Assembly (NCBI GenBank): GCA_036345935.2 | Contig: JADWOT020000004.1 | Location: 15,086,396 to 15,150,395, forward strand | From: Taenia hydatigena | Lineage: Eukaryota; Platyhelminthes; Cestoda; Cyclophyllidea; Taeniidae | Direction: 5' to 3' | Length of the DNA stretch: 64,000 nt | Shown here: positions 49,373 through 61,464 of the stretch, piece after piece | Position numbering within the stretch: position 1 is the first letter of the stretch | Layout: every line of letters begins with the position of its first letter | Notes under the pieces: generated by a model | Databases searched by the model: none | Told to the model about the DNA's origin: nothing | What the model saw: only the letters and a program-made list of their open reading frames with translations | Position numbers and translations under genes: made by a program

Positions 49373-50310
49373 GTGGAAAGAAAATGTTTAATTTCTCAAA
49401 AAGGTGCTGTTAGCCTTCGCTTACCCCAGAATTACTGCATTTCTGCCAAACCTGCATACATCGCAGCAGCTTCTAAAGGGCCCATCATATTGCGAACACA
49501 TTACCCCAGACCCATGCCCTCAGGGTTTCCTCTACCACCCATCGGGAATGGAAACCGATATAGTCTGGTTATGGTAGACTGCTCCATGCCTGTAGCCGGA
49601 GTAGATCCGATAAGCACACAAGACTATGAAACGGACGCTTCGGTTTTCTTCACTCGGTGCTATTGTCAACACGAAGTGCTTGAAACGTTGCACGGCAATC
49701 AAGGCGCTAATTTCGAAGGTCAACTCTTTGCTAAAATACGCTACACCTTTGGATTTCCTAAGGCATACGGCATCTGGACATCCGCAAGGTAATGGACGAG
49801 TCGCACTCTGATTGGACTATCAAAGGCTCTCACTAAAAGTGTCTAACTGAAAGACTAGGCTTTAAGCCTTGGATGGTACCTTCTCGCAAGTGGAACTACC
49901 ATCCATGTAGAGAAAGTCGATTCATGGTTCAAGATGTTTGCAGTTCGAAAAATGCGAACTCCCTCGAATATCTTATGCTGAACATGGAAGTAGCAATCGG
50001 CAGCGCTCTAAGTACGTGCTGTGACTGAAAGAAGGCATTAAGCAATCTTTCAATATCGTCAGTGAAAATTTACGATTGCGATATATCAGGCAGAAGAAAT
50101 GTTATGACAAACACAACCAAGCTCCCGCTTGCCAAGAAAAAAGCCTGGCACGACTACATAAGCCCAACCTGCCACCTAAAATGCACCGCGAATTCCATCA
50201 CCCATGAAACAGATATAAATTTTGAATGATGAAAGGTATTGCATTATCAAGCTGCCTCGTCTACGATGTACAACCCCGTAGCCAAACAATCATCTTTTAT
50301 CAAAACATGA
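49373..50310 (+). pseudogene. Decayed Ty3/gypsy integrase fragment
   Basis: The frame from 49373 contains GNRYSLVMVD and later LETLHGNQGANFEGQLF, the integrase-core pattern GNRYxLVxVD ... LHSDQGxNFES. The second catalytic Asp is replaced by Asn. HPQGNGRV continues in another frame near 49770-49805, so there is a frameshift. A degraded C-terminal part follows (RQKKCYDKH around 50085-50115 and KMHREFHHP near 50175-50205, then stops). No LTRs or reverse transcriptase were seen. A dead remnant. Confidence 0.75.
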
Positions 50311-51649
50311 TGCTTTCGAGCAGATCTCCGGTCGGATACTAAGATATTGTTTGAGTACTGATGGGAGGAAAAAGCCCACCACCCATTATTGAAGCACGGG
50401 AGCAGTGCTTAATGAGACCAGGGAGCTCTATAAGACACGTTAATTTGGATGTGTCTTTTAGAAAAGAACTGTTTAGTAAACGTGATAATCGCAATGGAGC
50501 AAACATCATCAATCCCCAAGAAACAGGCATATTCAAAATGTGCATTCTCCCAACATCTGTACTATGTTCAAACGACGAACAATAAAAAGGTGCCCCTATT
50601 TGGTTGGTTTACTCTTTTCAAGGAAAGTGAATGTCGATGTGAAAGAGTTAAACACAAAACTCATGGCAGCAATTAACTGATTTTCACATTACAACACTTC
50701 AACACATCAAAATCCAACCTTGGTATACAAGTAGCCAGAGATTAAGAACACGAAAATAGTTCGGGAACGGCGGGAAATCTGACAATCATAGGATTCTTGA
50801 AAATAATTCGAATTAACGATGCTACGAGTGGCAAGGTGAAATCTGGTGGCCAAAACACTCATTTTTTGGCGTAGATGCATGCACCATTTTTGATGCGATT
50901 GATTGCATCCAATGCTGACACACCTCATTCTCAAACCCGTACCCCTCATGAATCCTTTTCCAACCCGTAAAAATATTCACAACCGTAATTCGACCTCAAA
51001 TAAACAAGAATAATCCAGTCTGCATTTTGTAGCCACGAACTCGTTAAAGCACATTGCTCTCTAATGGGCCCAAATACAGTCTGTGCTGGTGCAGAACCAC
51101 AGAAAACCCATAACTGACATTCCAGGGCAAACGCCGTCGTGAACGCATTTTTGATTGACCATTGAAAGGAGGAAGAGGGCATTATGTTAAGTAATAACGA
51201 ACTTTAAAACACTTTCGATAGGTATCAAACATATGATGCCCTTATCAAGAAATTTTTAATCCAATTTTTAAAAAATGTATACAATGCCAAATTTTAAACC
51301 ATTGAATGGCATCAAGAACTGTATTAAGGCAGTCACTGCACAAAACCTGTGTTCAAAAGAGTGCAGAGGCTGTCTTTGTATTTGTATATGTATTTAAAAT
51401 TTCAAGAAATTTTTGCGGTACCGTTGAATAGTAATTATAAATTGCTCGACAAGTACTTATAAAATTCCCAGTACTAACTGTACACTTAAAGACGCAAAAG
51501 TTGTCAAACTACTATCAATCCTGATTAATAGGTCGTCTCGTCAATGGATTCGCATGAGAACCGTTGAGAATGGTAAAAGCGCTTTCTTGACTACTTTTTT
51601 ACCGAGGAAAGCGTACTCGATTTCATGCAGCTGTTTTGAAACAAAAGAG
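50311..51649. other. Intergenic, no gene seen
   Basis: Short frames only (50339-50676, 50707-51182). No motif or repeat recognised. Confidence 0.55.
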
Positions 51650-51930
51650 AACAGATGAGTCAGAGTAAAGTGCTTTTATTGCTTCATCGCTCTTGTTGGT
51701 CACATCAGCTCTCAAGATGGAAGCTCACCAGTGAGCAGTTCGTATTTGTATGAGACTTAAAGCAAAATGAACTGTCACAATGAGTCGTCAAGGGGCCTGT
51801 CAAGTGGTCTTGCACACAAATCTTACCTCCAGTACCTTTAGCCTTGCCGCGGTACCAAACTTTATCAGGAATTATGCGCGTGATTAGTGTGTATCCTTTC
51901 AACATTTACTAGGGGCACTTCTTTTGACAC
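51650..51930 (+). repeat. Dispersed repeat family A, copy 2 (partial)
   Basis: Begins GATGAGTCAGAGTAAAGTGC and keeps AAGCTCACCAGTGAGCAG, CTGTCACAATGAGTCGTCAAG and a GCGTGATTAGTGT end. It matches the first part of the copies at 43085 and 52735. Confidence 0.6.
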
Positions 51931-52734
51931 AGCTTTCCTCGTTAATCGAGGTTGTAATTGTGTGGAAATCATGTTAACACATTTAAATCACTCACACTCT
52001 CCTCTTGAAACTAATTATCATCTTTGCCTATTTGTTATTATTTTTCCCCTTTAATGTTAAAGTTTGTCAACGAAAATTAAAATTGGCGGTGTAATGCAAG
52101 CTTTTAATCAGGTCTAGTGTACATTCACTGTGGGAATGTACGATAATGATTTTAAGAATGTGTAAATGTAACAATACCTTTTAAGTACATTATTTGTGTC
52201 GGCGAGAGATATGGAATGCACAAGTGATTCTAATCTACTCGAGAAAAATTAAAAATGTAATCTTGAAGGGAAGTCGAGCCTGGTTCGCAGTACACAGTAG
52301 ATTGAACCTATCAATGTAAAAGATTAAGAGGAATCGAATCTTCGATTTGCATTGAGGAAAGTCGGCACGAATCCAGATCAGGGTTTCGGAAAAATAGGAC
52401 TCTTGATAATTTAGGCAGTGTTTAGCTCCTACTGATTTAGTATGATCTACAATAAACGAGCTTGCAAAGTTTCCTTAATTCCGCAAACACTTAACCATAA
52501 AAAGACGTCGAAATAACGAAAAATTTGATACCGAAATGAGTATTAAATTAGTCATTGTCTCCATGGTTTAAAGGATTTTGATAGCGACAATGACTTTGTA
52601 AATTGCTCATAAAGTCTCATAAGTCTTTTTCCGTGCCGCCCGCAGTAGATTCTACGTATCATCGATGAAGTTGAAAAAGCACTTTTGCAACGAATTTTAT
52701 TCTATGAGAAGTATATGCAATTCCACAGATTCTT

Positions 52735-53660
52735 CCTCAACCATAAGAGAATGGGTGGATCAGTGCGTAGTGCTTCTCTTACCCCTGAGCTGTTGTTAGT
52801 CACACCAGCTTTGGAGGTGGGAGCTCACCAATGAGCAGCCTCTATGTACGTGAGAATTGCATTGGAAAGGCATGTCACAATGAGTCGCCAAGACGCTGCC
52901 AAGTGGGTTTACGCATAGGTGGCATTCACAATAATTTTGCTTAGCCTAGGCACCGAATCGTGTCACGATTTGTGTGCGTGCTTAGTGTATGACATTAAGA
53001 ACTTATTAAAATACCTCCTTACTCCATGAGTCGCCTTCATGGTGGAGATGGTGAACGAGGCAGTAGCATTCCATTAGTACCAGACTGGTTCATTGCCGTG
53101 TGGTTTACAGGGGCAAATAGACCTGTTGTACTAAATAATATCCATGGCATGAAAATTTACACTAATTAAAACAGTCCGTGTTGCATCACCACACGTATTG
53201 CATCGACTGTAAGAACTGACAGCGATAGAAAAGCCAAATTACGAGCGAAATCTGCACTTTGTCGGAACCAATGGGCAAATGACCCAGTAGTTTATCTACA
53301 AGTAGGCAGAGGTATGTGCTACTAGCTCTTTGCCTTATCCTCAGATAGTATGCAGGCTCACTTAACCAAATGCTGATGTTCTTAGTCATCCAGTATAACT
53401 CGTGCCCTCGGCTTCCACAGGAGCAGTCCGCCTGCGTAAGCCCTGACAATGCGGACAAATTCGGAAGTAAGAACAAATAAATGCTTTCCTTACAATGAAG
53501 CATTGTTAATAAGGCTAAAGAATTTTTGTTGGTTGTAAAAAGTTAAATGAAAAGAAACATAAAACAAGTTTGCAGACATTCATCTATCACTGAATCGCTT
53601 AATTTATTAACAAGAGCATCTGAATATATTATGCAGTTTGGCAATGCACATCAGAGCAAC
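52735..53660 (+). repeat. Dispersed repeat family A, copy 3
   Basis: Full-length-like copy: GGGAGCTCACCAATGAGCAG, ATGTCACAATGAGTCGCCAA, GCACCGAATCGTGTCACGAT, then AGTAGTTTATCTACAAGTAG and GGCAATGCACATCAGAGCAA. It ends about 260 nt before the KAT6 duplicate, much as copy 1 ends before the acidic gene. Confidence 0.6.
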
Positions 53661-53920
53661 TGATTTAAACACTCGGTTAGTTAAACCTTTTAAATGAGTG
53701 GGTATCCATTAAGCGGTTGCTATAAAAATAAAATAAAATGTTGGACCTAATTGTATGCCCTGGATATCTGATCACTAATGCTTTCCGAGAATCTTAATGA
53801 ACTTAAGGAGTTAAACAATATTTTGCCTTATGGATGTGGACTAGAAATTGACAGCGATACTTTAAAGGAATAACAAACATGCGGCTTTTAGGAAAAATTT
53901 TGCTTCAATAAATTCACAAA

Positions 53921-54725
53921 TTGGCTAAACGGGTCCCTTGCCTTTCAGACCGATGCTCACTTTCGACGTAGAGAAGCTGTCCAAACTGAAAGCTAAGTAC
54001 GAAACACGTTCAAAGAACTGGATCAAGTTGGACGGGGACTGTTTGCGTTGGTCACCGCTCACGGATACAAAGGCATGCCTCTCTTGCTGATAGTCCTTTC
54101 TGGTTATTCCTTACTGAAGTAACTTAAGTAGCACTGGTTTGCGTTGATAGAATATGAAAAGCCCAACCGAGGATGGTGGTAGTCATTCAAGCCGCTTGGC
54201 GTCGCCACCCACCCGTCCCAGTAGTCCTAAAGCTGCCTCTCCATCCAGCCCCATCCGTGTTCCTGCTCCCGTCTCTTGCCTCTCTCCTCCCAATAGCTCA
54301 GCTCCATCCGCCACCTTGACGCCGCCAAAGAGGCGGCGAGGTCGACCACCCCGAAAGACATCTTTCTTTACGTCCTCACCAACACCGTTACCGGCACTGC
54401 AATCGCCGGCGAACACCGCCTCTACTTTGCTTGAGGCATTTCCCCTTCCTGCTCTCGATGTGGTTGACCCCACGGTCTCCATCCCTGACAATGGAGTGGG
54501 GGCGATGGTGGTGGCGGTGGTGGAGGAGAAGAGAGAGGAGGTAGTGGCCACGCCAAAATCAGGCCTTCCTTCACCAAAGCCACCCTCCTACAAGAAGGGT
54601 AGTCTGCTTTTTTACCTCCTAACGGCTTCTAGACTCACCTAATCCTCGATGAACACTTCCGTCCTCATGGACTTCAACACCGCAGTAACTGCCGTTTCCA
54701 CCACCAATTGGAAAACACGATTGTT
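53921..54725 (+). pseudogene. KAT6: Truncated duplicate of KAT6 exons
   Basis: Corresponds to 31741-32590 of the KAT6 gene. It holds the acceptor and whole last MYST exon, the GC-AG intron and most of the following tail exon. From 53936 to 54589 it is identical to 31756-32409 by eye (654 nt). After that, similarity falls to about 70%. The 57-nt intron of the parent is missing, together with roughly 17 adjacent bases, and the frame stops at 54640-54642. It lacks a promoter and the catalytic exons, so it cannot encode an acetyltransferase. Confidence 0.9.
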
Positions 54726-54849
54726 TCTACGCCATAAATGTCTGATCGAGATGCAAGGTGGAGTTGTAGACAGAGCGATTCGCAGGTTGTGTGGCAGAAA
54801 TCTACTAGTAGATTTCCGTCGTACTGACAGTACATCGTGTTGTTAACAG

Positions 54850-55884
54850 ATGCAAAAGACCATGATGCACTAATCCTAGTTTTCCTTGGTATTACTGCCT
54901 CGAAAATGCACTGCTTATTTAAAGCGAATTGAATGGACTGAAAGTTGACGGGAAAAGACGAAGCAAAGAACTGACTTTCACATTTTCTATGAAGCATTGG
55001 CCTAAAAAATGAAGTCTAGATTTTATGAATAAATTTTCCAAACTTCCTCGACAGAGTTTTCTGGTTAAAAAAAGCATACAATAGCACTATTTGCAGTAAA
55101 TTTTTTTAAATAATTAAAGATTATTTAATTACCTAGCATTTGAATAATCAAACAAGCCGGAAGTCTAAATAAAGTGTTTGTAGAAGAAACATTCTACAAT
55201 AAAAGGATCAAAATACGAAGCCATTTTCATTAAAATAGAAGCAGTTAAAGGGCATTAGTTCTATTTTGAAGTGGTCCACCATAAAAACTAGTAAGTTTAA
55301 TCGAACCTAAGAAGAATGATGCAAAATACAAGGGAAATATTTGCTATAAATCATTGAGAACTTCCTAAAATTTAAGAAAGTACAAGCAAAGTTTGGGAGG
55401 GACAAAGGTTAATGAGGTGATAAGGGAGGAGAATGGGGCAATGTGATTTTAACGCAAATAGTTGTGACTAGCTGTAAAGAAAATATATGTATAACAAGAA
55501 TTGCACCAGTAGCAGTGATTCTCATAAAAAATGAAGAGATCCGTGGAACTCTTTTGGGAAAGAAGTGTACACAAGGTCATCTCATGCGAGGTAAATGACA
55601 GCGAAAGTGCCACGAGTTCATGTACCCAGATCTTTTCACTATTGCAGGTGATTCTCAGGCATTCCAGGAATCGCGTCCTTACTTCCTCCTGATTAGCCGT
55701 TATTCAGCTTTAATTAAATTAATACTCGCTCAAAGACCAGGGTAAACCCTTTACCATAAATGCATGCGACCAAGCCGACAGCGTGCCCAGCCGGATTTCC
55801 AGACTCAGGCTTAGGCTTGGAAGTAGTATCTGACTCTGTTACTAGCTAAATCAACAAGTCAGCGACCAAGCTGTACTCATATGA
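54850..55884. other. Intergenic, no gene seen
   Basis: AT-rich, stop-dense in all frames. No repeat recognised beyond the family B copy that follows. Confidence 0.55.
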
Positions 55885-56080
55885 CACACTCTTGTGTTGA
55901 GAGGGAGACATAATACTCAGACAGAATATATATTTTCAAAGCAGAGTAGAGATTTGGGCTACGAATATGACCCAAAGATCAGCCTACCCGGCTTGGACAC
56001 AATGGCGAGTACCTAGAATGGACCTTTTCGCAAAATCAAGAGTTAGATAAGCAGCCAAAGTATTGCAATGTTGCTTTTGT
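55885..56080 (+). repeat. Dispersed repeat family B, copy 2
   Basis: Contains GGAGACATAATACTCAGACA, GAATATATATTTTCAAAGCA, TTTGGGCTACGAATATGACC and ACACAATGGCGAGT, in the same order as copy 1. Confidence 0.5.
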
Positions 56081-57989
56081 ATTCCTAGGTCGAATAATAA
56101 AATCATGAAATCACCTATCGTCCATAATGCGTCAAAGCACGAAGGTTAGGTTACTTCGCCACCAAGAGTAATACTTATTTTGAAGACCTTTTAAAAACTA
56201 GTAGCATGACGTCTCAATTTCAGGTCAGACCACGAGGGATTCGAACAGCCTTCATAATCTATGCTGCTATTCATTTGGCAAATAAAGTGAAAAGGGCAGG
56301 ATCTTCTGCTTTTATGTTGAATGGTAACCTTTCCATTCCAAATCGTTCACGATTTACACTGGTTGACATCTTCACCGAACACAAACAAACTTTCATTTCT
56401 TTAATGCCCAACTTCCACGATTTTGAGCTCAGTGCACTAGAAGACAACCACTCGTTCTTCAAATCCTGTGGGTACCAGAGATGAACACTAAAGTAAGGAA
56501 TTACTAAATAGCCAAAGTCTTCAATGTATTGAACAGTGTTAGATAGTTAGAACAATTACGCCAAGAATAAAAAATGGTTATGTGATTGGAGAAGCTAATG
56601 CGCATTCAAAAAAGAGCAGTTAACAAGGGCTGAAAGCACAGCGGTAAAGCCGTCTTGGAGAACTGGTAGCCCTTTGATGGCACAAAACTGCAAGATCTGC
56701 ACCTTTAGTAGAAATTCACAGACTATGACAGCAGGTAGTGGAACATAAATGTGGATTCCGCTCCTCAGTATAATCAAACGCAAGCAGGAACATGCATGTG
56801 TAATGGTAACCTCAGAATGAATCCGTGATGGTTATCATTCTATATCACGATGAGGCTTAATTGTGTCTGTTGTTCTCTGCCAGCAGCCCAAAATGATACT
56901 CAGTTTTGAAGCAGGCAACAGGTTACAAAGTCTGGTGAAGTTGGGATAGACGAATCAGTTTTTTTTTCCAACGATCATGTGCGGTAAGTAGCTCTTGTTC
57001 TACCTTGGGGTATTTCTTTCAACAATTGGCAAGAAGTCAACTATTTTTTCCATTTTTTTTATTTTTGGAGTTATTTTCAGGGAATTTTTCGATATACCGG
57101 CTTTTTAATTTTTATATAACAAAAAATGAATGGCAAATCACCATACATTTTAATCAATCGACTCATCCCTGTGGACAGCCCACCTCAATGTTTCTTTGCA
57201 GCCTGAAATCTCTCCTTTCGAAATAATCGGAATTAGCACTTTTGCTCAATGACTTCTTTTGGTGTTTGTGTTACTCCCTATAAATAATGGACGTTGGGTT
57301 CAGACTTAAGAATTTTGGCTGAGAAGGAATCTGCGGCTCGGTGTAACTTTACACTAGAGAGTACTTAGATTGCCCTCCCACGGAGTTCTATTTAATTCAA
57401 TAAAGCTTTTGCTCAAAATAATGATGCACCTCTTCTGGGCGGCTAGGAAACATGATAACGTGAATGTGTGGTTAAAATAACGCACATTAACAGTAAGGCG
57501 CGTTGGTACACCGGCAATAGGAAGGCAAAATCACCTGAAAGAACTTCTATGCCAACATTAATAAGACAAATAGCAATACTAACTACTGCTGACAACTTAA
57601 ACAATCCTTGTTTAATGCATTTAGACTTTCTCCATTTCAAACAACGGAAGGTAACCAAATGAACTTTTACTGAAAACACGATCTTTCACCCTTTCAGAAA
57701 GATCTGAAAAAGTTGAAGGACACCGCTTGAATCTCTTATCTGGAAGTAGAAGCATATGCTGGTACCTATGAAATGCCCAAGGGGGCACATCTGCCCAATA
57801 AAAAGGCGGTGTGCCAATCGCAAGGATCAAATTAAACCTCGACAAATAGTAAAGGAAGTGACATGAATCATTAGAGCACAAACCTGTAGGCCAAATGTGC
57901 TTTTTTACCAAAGGTGAATTGGAATCTAAATAAACGAGGTAATAGGGCCTTAGCGACATGTGAAACGCTGATGGAGGAAAGTATCACTA

Positions 57990-58165
57990 GTATCAAGACT
58001 ACCTAAATGTGGCACCCGAGACTTCCTCGAAAAAGGAAAAAGGCATAATGATTTGCCAGAATAAATATATTTTATCGACATTAGGAATTTAGGCTTCTGA
58101 AACTCAAATTGTCTCTTTTTAAAACGTGGAGTTAAACAAACAACCAACATATTGCACGGCCTTTT
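57990..58165 (+). repeat. Dispersed repeat family B, copy 3
   Basis: Contains CGAGACTTCCTCGAAAAAGG, AAAGGCATAATGATTTGCCA and GAATAAATATATTTTATCGA. Its 3' half is more diverged. Confidence 0.4.
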
Positions 58166-58769
58166 GCCTCTTTTGAATGTCATCCCCGGCGCGCCTCTCA
58201 TCCAATCTCTTGCGCAGGCCATCACAACACAGCGTAAGGGAGACACATTGAAGCTACCTGCGCCAATAATCGGGTTTTCATGCAAATGAGGGGATGTCTG
58301 AACGAGGCCTGACTGATCCTCTCGGCAATTGTACTGGATCTAGAGTCGCGTTTCGTATGGATGCTGCATCGAGGGGCGGGTGAATTTGTTGGTCATCACG
58401 TGTGCCCATAGCTAGTCTTAGGAACACTGACCAAAAAGGAGAGCCAAATAAGAAAGGACAGGAGTCATTACAATTTTGCGAAGCAGGGTCTTGTGTACAT
58501 TGCTTTTTTGTCACGTTACTCTTACCTCAATGCTACCCAGTCATATCTACTTAGTTGGATTCCATACAGGAGGCATTGGGTTCTCATACACATGGTATCC
58601 TCATAAAGGTATAATCTGCACTCCGAAACCAATTTTTCCAAATTGTTCTTGGTTGAAGTAAGTGCTACCTTAGTGGCCGATAGCTTCTCTGCAGAAAATT
58701 GAACTGGGTTAGTTGCCATGAGTTGCCGTCATCGTTAGCTCTTTCAATAAAGATTGCCACTGATTTTCC

Positions 58770-59070
58770 CATCCGTGCCATGTACACTCCTTCCACTCCA
58801 CTAGGGTTTATTACCCTAGATCTCTTTCAAGATCGAATTTATGCTCAATTGCCATTAAATTAACGCTCTGAGGTTTCCTTAGTGACGAAGAGACATAATG
58901 CCGACATAATGCCTGAACAGAATGTATGTTTCCAACATACGAAAAGGCTTGTGACTATTGGCATAGTCTGGATGCCAGCCTACCGGGTGAAGATGCAGTT
59001 AAACGAATAGTACCCCATTAGTCCATAGGATGAAGTTTAAGAAAAGTAAATCGTAACACTGATTCCATTC
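58770..59070 (+). repeat. Dispersed repeat family B, copy 4
   Basis: Adds an upstream landmark, GTACACTCCTTCCACTCCAC, shared with 61475. It then has GAAGAGACATAATGCC, GAACAGAATGTATGTTTCCA, GGCTTGTGACTATTGGCAT and GCCAGCCTACCGGG. Confidence 0.5.
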
Positions 59071-59567
59071 AAGAGCAAAAATTATTTAAGTAAAACGCAA
59101 GAAGTTAATAATCGTAAAAATACAGCATTTAAAGAACCATGTACTTTTAGGAATGCTCCCTTTTATGTTACGATGCCGGACAGAGAAGCAAGGATTTTTC
59201 GCAGTAACCGTTTTATGTTAGAAAGTTACACTCATTGCCCATTGTGATCTACAATTCATAACTAGTAATATGATGGTGCTTTCTACTTGGCAAAATGCAT
59301 GAAATGTTTTAGGTCGAGAAGCTGGACTACATGAGGAGGGAAGGATCGAGTGAGCATTGACATTTCTAGCGTACCACAAGTACATGCTCTATAATTGACT
59401 TCTAAAACAATTACACCAGCTTAGTTTGCACAGATTTCGGTGAGAATGTGCACACTTTGACTGCCAATTACACCAATCAGATTTAAGAAGTGATACAACC
59501 ACCTTTGCGCACACTGCCTCAGCTACGTTAGGCTGTCTCTATGGTACACCATACATAAAACAACTCA

Positions 59568-59574
59568 TATATTA
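59568..59574 (+). promoter_or_regulatory. TATA-like box of second acidic gene
   Basis: TATATTA lies 49 nt before the ATG at 59617, close to the 55-nt spacing in the other acidic gene. It is weaker than a consensus TATAAA. Confidence 0.4.
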
Positions 59575-59616
59575 ACGCCTTCGCAACGAACGCTCCTTAG
59601 AGTAAGTAAAACCATC

Positions 59617-60270
59617 ATGAAGACTAATCTTATTTGGCTTGTGATTGCAGGACTTTTGGTGGCTGGGTTCACCAATATCGCTGCTGCCGATGCTGAACCG
59701 CAAGCACAGGCCGATGTGAGCCAGGTAGATGAAATGGATGATTATGATGAGGATGAAGGTGACTACTACGATGATGAAGACGCCATGGAGGAGGAAAAAA
59801 AAGATTATGAAGATGAGGATGAGGATGACAACTACGATTATGAGGACGACATGGAGGAAGAAAAAAAGGATTATGAAGAAGGAGGCTACAAAGATGAGGA
59901 TGAGGACGAGGACGACTACTATGATAATAATGACACCGTAGACGAGGAAGAAAAGCAGTATGAAGGTGAAGAAGACGAGGATGAAGGTGATCACTATGAT
60001 GACGGAGATGACATGGAGGCGGAAAAAAAAGAGTATGAAGGAGAAGACTATGAAGATGACGATGAAGACGACGACATTGATGATGATGAGGAAACCATGG
60101 AAAAGAAGGAAGGGCCCGAAAATGAGGACGAGGACGAAGACGAGGACGAGGACGTGGACGAGGACGAAGAAGATTACGTGGAAGCTGATGGTGAAAGCAA
60201 GGCTGGCGGTGATGTGCCGGTTATGCCGAATGCTGTAAAAGCACCGGAAAAACCGGTACCAGTTCAGTAA
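59617..60270 (+). CDS. Small secreted Asp/Glu/Tyr-rich acidic protein
   Basis: An intronless frame of 217 codons. Signal peptide MKTNLIWLVIAGLLVAGFTN with likely cleavage after AAA (residues 22-24). The mature part is dominated by Asp, Glu, Tyr and Lys in about five irregular repeats of 25-30 residues built on (D/T)MEEEKKDYE followed by a DEDEDD run. It ends in a neutral PEKPVPVQ tail. No known domain. The signal peptide resembles that of the 44750 gene (LLWLCVAGILVTG versus LIWLVIAGLLVAG), suggesting shared ancestry. A calcium-binding or matrix role is an inference; Tyr next to acidic residues could be sulphated. The stop codon is followed directly by a poly(A) signal. Confidence 0.85.
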   Translation: MKTNLIWLVIAGLLVAGFTNIAAADAEPQAQADVSQVDEMDDYDEDEGDYYDDEDAMEEEKKDYEDEDEDDNYDYEDDMEEEKKDYEEGGYKDEDEDEDDYYDNNDTVDEEEKQYEGEEDEDEGDHYDDGDDMEAEKKEYEGEDYEDDDEDDDIDDDEETMEKKEGPENEDEDEDEDEDVDEDEEDYVEADGESKAGGDVPVMPNAVKAPEKPVPVQ

Positions 60271-60275
60271 ATAAA
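60270..60275 (+). terminator. Poly(A) signal overlapping stop codon
   Basis: The gene ends TAAATAAA, so AATAAA begins on the last base of the stop. If used, the 3' UTR would be about 15-30 nt. Confidence 0.45.
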
Positions 60276-61464
60276 AATGTCCCTTTTGATGATTTTTTGA
60301 ACTGCTAATTGTCCCCTTTTCATTTCTTTTCCTTAATCCCATCAAAAAATATTGTTATTTGTGCAGCTTGAGATAAAGTGATTAATGCATTATTTTACAC
60401 TTCTGTTTTTCTCCATTTAATTAAGTTTGATTTTACTTCCCAAAGATATGCTAAGCAATGTAATTATTTTTGTTTTCAATCTAACTCAATGAAGTTGAAC
60501 TGGGTTCTAGCAACCACATGGAAACTACATTCACAATCAGAGTGTTGAGCCCATAAGTTAATGCAATGTTTCATAACGACATTGTTCAAGCATTTTCTTA
60601 GTTTTGTGCTTAAAAGTGGACAGAACAATAATGGGGTTGATTTCTTAAGAAAGCACCCAGGGTATGCAGAAAGCATTTTATCTTTGGCTGTGACGTTAAA
60701 ATCCTGCCAAGTCGACAAAAATGGGATGAGGCTTAGTGTCTGTCTCCACCTCAAGATCTAAGAGCGAATGTCTAGAATGATTAGATGGCTACTTTTGTTC
60801 TCGGATGGACTAACATTTAGTGCATGGATTCGGATGAATTAACAGCAGCCATTGTATGAGGTTGGACTTACAAGACGTCTCTACTTTGCATATTCGCCTC
60901 GGTAATGTGAACCACTTCAACACAAAACAACTGACTTGGCCACTGTGATTGAGGTCTCAGCTCTTCGACATGTTTGAAATAATTAGGGTTTACAACAATT
61001 CGAGCCAATAAAAGCATCTATTTTATTCAATTCGCATTTAAGCTGATTCTTTCAATGGCAGTAATCGTAACCTCTAGTGAGGCAAATGCTACGAGATGCT
61101 TGCTAATTGTGACCGAATGGCTGTCGTTATGTCGATGTCGGATAAAAAACACGCTTTTGCAAGACGGTGATATGAGCTTGTATGTGAAAAATTTAATTAA
61201 AAGACTGAGGAGAGTGGCGGAGCTGTCTATCAGAAGGTGGAGTTTCGATATAAGATTTGTGAATTTTTTATTTTTGTTCGGCCACATCTGTTTTGCTCTT
61301 ATCCAGATAGTAGAGAAGTGGGGTGAGATCACGTGTTTACCCAATTGATACCCTTATAAGGCACCGTAGGCAGTTAATGTAGCTTCATTCGTTAATAGTT
61401 TCTTAAGCATTTGTGTAGGGTAGACATCATTTTGAGTCATCTTGTTTGGGGTCGTCATCAATTC

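Noticed and set aside
56206..56484. 92-codon plus-strand frame
   Set aside because: No family resemblance, no signal peptide, and it lies in AT-rich repeat-bearing DNA.
44703..59588. Shared GCAACG hexamer after the TATA boxes of both acidic genes (44703-44708 and 59583-59588)
   Set aside because: Six bases at different offsets from the TATA box and ATG are easily matched by chance.
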